Part shown: positions 48,222-52,709 of the stretch, piece after piece | Layout of the letters: each line of letters opens with the position of its first letter | Numbering within the stretch: the first letter of the stretch is position 1 | From: a virus | Length of the DNA: 52,709 nucleotides | Virus record (IMG/VR): IMGVR_UViG_3300035687_000009 | Location: 1-52,709 of that record | Strand: one strand, 5' to 3' | Translations under genes and position numbers: made by a program | The notes under the pieces: model-generated | Database searches by the model: none | What the model was told of the DNA's origin: nothing | Seen by the model: the letters and a program-made list of their open reading frames with translations, nothing else

Positions 48222-48421
48222 GAGTCCAACCGTTTTAAAAGTTCATCAACATAACTAATGATATTTACCGGATCAGGGAATCCATTTACATGATTCATAA
48301 GTTCAGGATTGGCCAGCATTCCCTGCATGGCCAGAGCTGCGAAGTGTTCACGTTTCGTCAAGCCCGAAATCTCCGTCACTTCACCCGGTTTTCGGATTGC
48401 AGACTTTTCGATGACCCTCAT
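48218..48421 (-). CDS. Hypothetical phage protein, 67 aa
   Basis: The segment GLTKREHFAALAMQGMLAN is typical of a small protein family common in phages of enteric and Bacteroidota hosts, with unknown function. C-terminus is helical (PVNIISYVDELLKRLDS). Confidence 0.65.
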   Translation of the reverse strand: MRVIEKSAIRKPGEVTEISGLTKREHFAALAMQGMLANPELMNHVNGFPDPVNIISYVDELLKRLDS

Positions 48422-48510
48422 AATCCCAACCTTTGAACGGTGCCCAGATATCTACCTGTGATTTCCTCTCCACAGTCAAAACAGATCGGTGCAATTCTAT
48501 GTTCTTCCAT
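48418..48510 (-). CDS. Micro-protein with CxxC, 30 aa
   Basis: ATG at 48510 gives a 30-aa frame (MEEHRIAPICFDCGEEITGR and more) that overlaps the next gene by 4 nt (ATGA). A CxxC at residues 10-13 is preceded by a His. The short length and lack of second Cys pair make zinc binding uncertain, but the overlap is consistent with a real gene. Confidence 0.5.
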   Translation of the reverse strand: MEEHRIAPICFDCGEEITGRYLGTVQRLGL

Positions 48511-48542
48511 ATCTTTTAGCTTAATATTTTGTAATACATTGG

Positions 48543-49250
48543 TTACGGGATCAACGTACTTTTGATCAGCTTTTCAGGAATGAATAGTTTCATAACTGTT
48601 TCTTTATACTTTTGGGCGGCCATTAGTTTCTCCACAATTCTATTCTGATCTTCAACATCCGTGGTGATAAGAATTATTTTCATCTTTAGATGATCTTCAC
48701 TCATTCGTGGATCATAGGTAGCGAAGGCGCATTTTTCCCGTTTGGTGAACAGAAGATTAGCCTGGCATTGATAGTAGTACTCAGGAAACTCTGCTTTCAG
48801 ATCGGCTTGATCTTGAAGCATGAAGTATTGAAGTTGGATACCTGAATCAAAAGGGCATTTGATTTCGAGTATTGTATCCTCATCTATATATCCATCGGGT
48901 GAACCTCCTGACATTATAGAGAACGGAACGAAGGAAGCCGGTTTTACTTCGCACCCGGTAATCATAGCGAAGTAATCAATCGCAGCCTGTTCATTGTCGT
49001 TCCCCCAATCAAGGGCTTTCGCGGATACCTCCCTTGCTATCCCTGTCAAATCCTCAGCTACTTTTTCCAAAATGTAACTCTTCGTAGTCTCTGACAGTTC
49101 GCCTCGCGCCTTGGCTTCCTTGCTCCTGGGCTCGGTGAATAGCTTCCAAACTTCAGAAGCAGTGAATCTACCTAACCTTTGATCGTGCCACGCTTGGCTC
49201 TTTTGTTTCGCTAAAGGATATTCCGCAAAGCCCATTGATGTTGATTCCAT
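48543..49250 (-). CDS. YqaJ-type viral exonuclease, 235 aa
   Basis: Catalytic core motifs of the lambda exonuclease/YqaJ fold: GRFTASEVWKLF near residue 28, EQAAIDYFA, GGSPDGYIDE with Asp and LEIKCPF with Glu and Lys of the active site. It digests dsDNA 5' ends for recombination. It sits next to a ssDNA-binding-like gene and a coiled-coil protein, a typical recombination module. Confidence 0.85.
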   Translation of the reverse strand: MESTSMGFAEYPLAKQKSQAWHDQRLGRFTASEVWKLFTEPRSKEAKARGELSETTKSYILEKVAEDLTGIAREVSAKALDWGNDNEQAAIDYFAMITGCEVKPASFVPFSIMSGGSPDGYIDEDTILEIKCPFDSGIQLQYFMLQDQADLKAEFPEYYYQCQANLLFTKREKCAFATYDPRMSEDHLKMKIILITTDVEDQNRIVEKLMAAQKYKETVMKLFIPEKLIKSTLIP

Positions 49251-49251
49251 A

Positions 49252-49797
49252 TTAGAAGGGTAAGGATTGGAATGCGTACTCAGTTACTTTTCCGTTAACT
49301 ACCCACGGATCAGCGCTATCAAATAATGCTTCTAGATATGCAGGCTTATCGAGAGCCGCCTTTTTGATTTCGTCAGACAAATCTTTTTTCGGACTTGGTG
49401 TGATGCTGTAGGTAGTGTCAAGGTCTTTACCTTTCCGTGTGATCTTAATATCATAAAAGAAAGGCTGGCCCCATTCAGCGTCCTTATGTAGGGTCTGAAT
49501 TGCGTTCTGTATTGTGGACTGAGTGATTTCAATAATCTGAACAGCCTGCTCCGAATAATTCCATACAAGGAAAGCCCAAAAATGTTTGATAGGCTTCTCT
49601 CCTAATGGCTTATCTGGTTTTGCATTGTAGCGGAATCGGTGAGGAACTTTGTCCTTCCAGTCCAACCATCCAATGATAGGCTTTGACAGAATGCGGATTT
49701 TGTTTTCTCCGTCCTGAAGTTTCATGTAATTACTATTCCCCGCCGGGGCTTCATAATTTTCGGGTAGGAACCCATCGTCATTTTGAACGTTTGTCAT
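49252..49797 (-). CDS. ssDNA-binding-like protein, 181 aa
   Basis: Neighbouring the exonuclease, it shows KLQDGENKIRILSKPIIGWL and FWAFLVWNYSEQAVQIIEIT, aromatic and beta-rich as in phage SSB/annealing proteins (gp32/gp2.5-type OB-fold). It would cover single strands produced by the exonuclease. Family naming is inferred from pattern and position. Confidence 0.68.
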   Translation of the reverse strand: MTNVQNDDGFLPENYEAPAGNSNYMKLQDGENKIRILSKPIIGWLDWKDKVPHRFRYNAKPDKPLGEKPIKHFWAFLVWNYSEQAVQIIEITQSTIQNAIQTLHKDAEWGQPFFYDIKITRKGKDLDTTYSITPSPKKDLSDEIKKAALDKPAYLEALFDSADPWVVNGKVTEYAFQSLPF

Positions 49798-49827
49798 ATG
49801 AAATAAAAGGTTAGTGACTATTTTTTA

Positions 49828-50868
49828 CTACAGTGATTTAGCTTTCTCGGTAATGAAGTTTGAGGTCTTCTCGATCATTACGGCAGCATCGACAATTACC
49901 TTACTTGCTTCTTTGGACTTTACCTCTGGTGGAAGGATTGATGCAAGAGAAGCCGCAAACGCTAAAAGCTTTTCTTTATCCGGGCGCAATGCTTCCTGTC
50001 TTTCGATCTCCGCTTTTACTTTCCGGTCGGCCTCTGCTTTTTCTTCAGCCTCACGCTTTGCCCTTGACTCAGCCTCAACACGGGCCTTTTCAACGGCTTC
50101 AATCTTAGCTTTTTCAAGTTCAGCTAAGCGGACTTTTTCCTCCTGCTCTCTGCGTTTAATTTCTTCAAATGCTCTTTTTTCGGACGCAATCTTTTCCTGC
50201 TCCGCACGTAGTTGAGCTTCTCTTTTATCCTGCTCAGCCTTGATGGCCTTTTCTTTTTCTGCCTGAGCTAGCGCAATCTTTTCCTGCTCCGCACGTTGCT
50301 TATCCAACTCTACCCGTTCAGCTTTCAATCTTTCTTCTTCGTCTCTACGCTTATTCTCTTGATCAGCGATACGTTCCTGTTCTTTGCGATATTCAGTCTC
50401 AGCATTAATAAGCAAGGCTTTGAATTTATCCTCACTCATAATTTTAAGTTCGTAGAAGTCTGCTGCATAATCGAATTGAGCAAGAGCGTTTAATCTCTCC
50501 TGAACTTTCGCGGATTCCTGGCGTTCCTTTTCTTTCCGAATAGCTTCCTTCTCCGCATCAATTCGGTCCACTTCAGATTTTAAGCTGTCCTCAATAGGTT
50601 GAATGATAGCCACCAATTCTTTTTCTCTTGCAATTACTTTACGTTGAAATTGGATGGCATTTTCACGAAGTTCTTTTGCATCACTAACGATCTGAACACG
50701 TTCGTTTTTTAGAACTTTCCTTGCTTCGTCAACTTTTTTATATCCATCTCTGTCTGAAACATCCGCTATCGTTAATCCTTTGTATTCATTTGCCAGGGCG
50801 AGCAAATTTATTTCTCTGGCTTCAAGTTTTTGTAGCCCCAGTTCTGTTGTAGGTTCAGTAGTAGTCAT
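49828..50868 (-). CDS. Long coiled-coil protein (DUF1351-like), 346 aa
   Basis: The N-terminal part (residues 1-95) is helical with DGYKKVDEARKVLKNER, and then about 200 residues of charged coiled coil (KEKAIKAEQDKREAQLRAEQ). The C-terminal domain (KEKLLAFAASLASILPPEVK) is compact. DUF1351-type proteins in phage recombination modules have this layout. Probably a scaffold or partner of the recombination proteins. Confidence 0.68.
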   Translation of the reverse strand: MTTTEPTTELGLQKLEAREINLLALANEYKGLTIADVSDRDGYKKVDEARKVLKNERVQIVSDAKELRENAIQFQRKVIAREKELVAIIQPIEDSLKSEVDRIDAEKEAIRKEKERQESAKVQERLNALAQFDYAADFYELKIMSEDKFKALLINAETEYRKEQERIADQENKRRDEEERLKAERVELDKQRAEQEKIALAQAEKEKAIKAEQDKREAQLRAEQEKIASEKRAFEEIKRREQEEKVRLAELEKAKIEAVEKARVEAESRAKREAEEKAEADRKVKAEIERQEALRPDKEKLLAFAASLASILPPEVKSKEASKVIVDAAVMIEKTSNFITEKAKSL

Positions 50869-51056
50869 ATTAGTGCTTTAAGGTTTTCTCGTCTGGCTTT
50901 AATTCGCTCCATCCCATGATTAAATTCCTGCTGAATTTCTTCCTGATTCATTTTTGAATCCCGGATTGCTTCCTGAAATTCTATGGATAGTTTCAGTAGC
51001 ATGGTTAGATCCCGGGAATCTTCAGGGACTAATAAATTATGTTCGATGGCTGTCAT
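50865..51056 (-). CDS. Hypothetical protein, 63 aa
   Basis: A small helical acidic protein (EFQEAIRDSKMNQEEIQQEF). It overlaps both neighbours by 4 nt in the recombination module. No family is recognised. Confidence 0.5.
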   Translation of the reverse strand: MTAIEHNLLVPEDSRDLTMLLKLSIEFQEAIRDSKMNQEEIQQEFNHGMERIKARRENLKALI

Positions 51057-51343
51057 ATGAATAAGGGTTCAGTTATTTTCTTTTGAGTCACCACATTCGG
51101 GATCTCGATCTCCGATTGAATATCGATTACCCCTGGCTCCACGCCCAACTCCTGGGCTATGGCTAATTGAACATCGATGTATAGATCTGAGGGCTTAATG
51201 GTTAACATGTTGATTATCCTGCAACAGTTCACAATAATTTTGTATGGTGAAAAGAATGAAGGCTTATGATAGTAAGCGATTTCAATGATGACCATCTGCT
51301 CATCATCACCTGATCCGAAGATGGAGCCTGTGAGTGTTTTCAT
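51053..51343 (-). CDS. Hypothetical protein, 96 aa
   Basis: The ATG at 51343 (MKTLTGSIFGSGDDEQM) overlaps the upstream stop by 4 nt and is preferred over a longer frame. It has a beta-like first half (MVIIEIAYYHKPSFFSPYK) and a helical segment. No family is recognised. Confidence 0.55.
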   Translation of the reverse strand: MKTLTGSIFGSGDDEQMVIIEIAYYHKPSFFSPYKIIVNCCRIINMLTIKPSDLYIDVQLAIAQELGVEPGVIDIQSEIEIPNVVTQKKITEPLFI

Positions 51344-51534
51344 ACTTTTATAAAGGGTAAGTTTTTTACTGGCTTCAAAAATTTGATGTCGTTCCTTTGG
51401 TAGGCTCTCTTTTCCTTGCAGCCTTTGATCCTCACTACATAGGTGCATAGTGAGTGCTGATCGATTCGTTCAAGTACATAGCCTATCCTTCCTTTGAAGA
51501 GATCGTGCTCATGGATTATTCTTACGCGGTCCAT
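51340..51534 (-). CDS. KOW-like small protein, 64 aa
   Basis: The sequence has DLFKGRIGYVLERIDQHSLC and ends IKFLKPVKN, like a KOW/SH3-like beta-barrel with Gly-Ile-Gly at the turn. It starts 2 nt after the preceding stop. KOW domains bind RNA or ribosomal components; role unknown. Confidence 0.55.
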   Translation of the reverse strand: MDRVRIIHEHDLFKGRIGYVLERIDQHSLCTYVVRIKGCKEKRAYQRNDIKFLKPVKNLPFIKV

Positions 51535-51536
51535 AA

Positions 51537-52262
51537 TCAAAACTCTTTACTGAATGATTTCTTTTCTCTCCATGTTGTCTTGAACATGCTCCACGCTTTC
51601 GCCGGACCGAAGTCGTCACCATTCGCAAAAATTAATTCTAACCTTTTTTCAAAAGCATCAACACGATGGAACTTTCTCCATGTAAGCCAGTCAAGGGTGA
51701 GGAATAAAGCGAAGCTGATTAGCACACCCATTACAAAGAATGAAGCGGGAACGACCGACCAAAACTCTTGATTAGAAGTAACAAGGATCAGCCAGATAAT
51801 TTTTGATATAACATATCCGGTAGGCACTGATAGTAAGTAGGATCTCTTACTACTTCTGGGGAATAAAAGGAATACCCCAAGCAGACAGAATAATTCAAAT
51901 AAGTGCGGGCCTAGTAAGAAAAAAAGATGGAAGTAATTCAAGTGGTACCAGTTAACATTCTCCACGGTTCTATCAAATAACAGATAAACACAAGCCGATG
52001 ACGGTGCAATTACTCCCATCAAACCTAACCCTACAAAAATCCTGTTGTTAACCAGCAGTGTGCTAGTTATTGCACTGAGGCCAGCAGTTACTTCCCTGAG
52101 TGCAAGGGCATAACGCGGGCTCAATAACTTCTTCCTGGCAGGCCCAAATACTCCATGCTGCAGCCATAAAAATGGCAAGAGCAATGATTTTAAAATACTT
52201 TCGCATAGTGGTTTTAATTTGAAGTTGAAAAAATATTTAAGTTGTACTGTCTCGTTCTTCAT
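51537..52262 (-). CDS. Integral membrane protein, 241 aa
   Basis: Four to five hydrophobic helices lie between residues 60 and 195 (for example LLGPHLFELFCLLGVFLLF and VVPASFFVMGVLISFALF), with a basic N-terminus and a soluble C-terminal tail (WSMFKTTWREKKSFSKEF). No family is recognised. In an early operon it may be a superinfection-exclusion or membrane-remodelling protein. Confidence 0.6.
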   Translation of the reverse strand: MKNETVQLKYFFNFKLKPLCESILKSLLLPFLWLQHGVFGPARKKLLSPRYALALREVTAGLSAITSTLLVNNRIFVGLGLMGVIAPSSACVYLLFDRTVENVNWYHLNYFHLFFLLGPHLFELFCLLGVFLLFPRSSKRSYLLSVPTGYVISKIIWLILVTSNQEFWSVVPASFFVMGVLISFALFLTLDWLTWRKFHRVDAFEKRLELIFANGDDFGPAKAWSMFKTTWREKKSFSKEF

Positions 52263-52293
52263 GATTGATAAAGGGGTAAAGGTTTTGGATATT

Positions 52294-52709
52294 TTATTTT
52301 TCGATCAGCTTTTCAAACTCTTCAATCCATTCCAGAACTAGTTTTGAAAACTGATTAATGGATGGGGTGTCGCCCTTTTTAATTCCAACGAAAAACATTT
52401 CGATAGGGCGGCTTGAATTTCTTACACTAAGAATCGCTTTAATCCTTACTGATTCTTGTGGACCATTATTAACTTTCGCCCCGCGCTCCAAAGTTCCACT
52501 CAAACAAGAGCATTCACCATCGTATACACGTCCGTTTATATTACCCTCTATAACATTTTGTTTCAAGTAGGACAACTCTTTCAAGCCGTGTAATAGGACA
52601 ATGAAAAAATCATTTTTGATTACACTCAGATCGGCACCACGCAGATCGGCACCACTCAGATTGGCACCACTCAGATTGGCACCACTCAGATAGGCACCAC
52701 TCAGATCGG
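52294..52709 (-). CDS. Pentapeptide-repeat protein, C-terminal part (continues from 1-445)
   Basis: This is the other end of the gene split by the window ends. After the repeats, the sequence runs [20 protein letters not shown], then GRVYDGECSCLSGTLERGA, a C-terminal domain often found with this head-plus-repeat architecture in phages and metagenomic proteins. The gene ends 32 nt from the membrane protein start. Reading from the TTG at 52584 alone would miss the repeats and head, so that start is not used. Confidence 0.88.
   Translation of the reverse strand, partial: DLSGAYLSGANLSGANLSGADLRGADLSVIKNDFFIVLLHGLKELSYLKQNVIEGNINGRVYDGECSCLSGTLERGAKVNNGPQESVRIKAILSVRNSSRPIEMFFVGIKKGDTPSINQFSKLVLEWIEEFEKLIEK
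52566..52709. repeat. Right copy of terminal overlap
   Basis: This repeats bases 1-144 with one substitution at 52692 (A for T), which changes one pentapeptide Asn codon to Tyr on the minus strand. The same substitution could be a sequencing variant or real population variation in the repeat array. Confidence 0.9.

Noticed and set aside
49814-50215. Plus-strand 133-aa Ser/Ala-rich frame
   Set aside because: Antisense shadow of the coiled-coil gene; such Ser/Leu-rich frames arise opposite Glu/Lys-rich coding DNA.

Overview
The window reads as the complete genome of a temperate tailed phage (or excised prophage) of a Bacteroidota host. The two window ends overlap: bases 1-144 recur at 52566-52709 with one mismatch, so the molecule is circular or circularly permuted at about 52.57 kb. 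The cut falls inside a pentapeptide-repeat gene whose frame joins perfectly across the ends. Bacteroidota affiliation is inferred from the CTnDOT/Bacteroides-type tyrosine recombinase, TAnnTTTG-type -7 promoter elements, weak Shine-Dalgarno sequences with many 4-nt ATGA overlaps, and the style of the structural proteins. Genus cannot be told from the sequence alone.

Layout. (i) Immunity/integration, 0.4-4.5 kb: a divergent control region at about 1265-1310 (two 15-bp operator-like repeats overlapping a leftward promoter) separates a rightward XRE-type repressor (1329-1730) from the leftward early operon. Next come a lipoprotein, a T4 Imm-like superinfection immunity protein with a SHOCT-domain ORF, the integrase, and an attP that carries the 3' half of a tRNA followed by a terminator. 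(ii) Rightward late operon, 4.5-36.4 kb: small membrane/lipoproteins, a structured element, terS-terL, a 10-kb cassette of glycosyltransferase-like and methyltransferase-like genes, tail chaperones with a -1 frameshift, tape measure, tail/receptor-binding proteins, a tail structural protein, portal, MuF-like protein, scaffold, major capsid, neck proteins, an SGNH esterase, and a lysis module ending in a candidate unimolecular spanin. (iii) Leftward early operon, running from the 1272 promoter across the contig junction and down to 36.4 kb: pentapeptide protein, membrane protein, recombination genes (YqaJ-type exonuclease, ssDNA-binding-like protein, coiled-coil protein), many small ORFs including YopX, a 0.5-kb gene-free structured RNA containing a tRNA-Leu-like gene with a large insertion, an orphan DNA methyltransferase, a DUF1376-type replication protein with internal 12-bp iterons, HNH and ASCH-like proteins, and a vWA-domain operon.

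The most unusual parts are the glycosyltransferase/methyltransferase cassette placed between terminase and tail genes (about 12 enzymes, nearly all coupled by ATGA overlaps) and the large structured RNA at 45.47-45.97 kb, whose tRNA halves have a perfect 7-bp acceptor stem but lie about 120 nt too far apart. The cassette could decorate virion proteins or host surface glycans; its substrate cannot be read from the sequence. The tail-side SGNH esterase and lectin-like tail tip also suggest a phage that deals with glycans.
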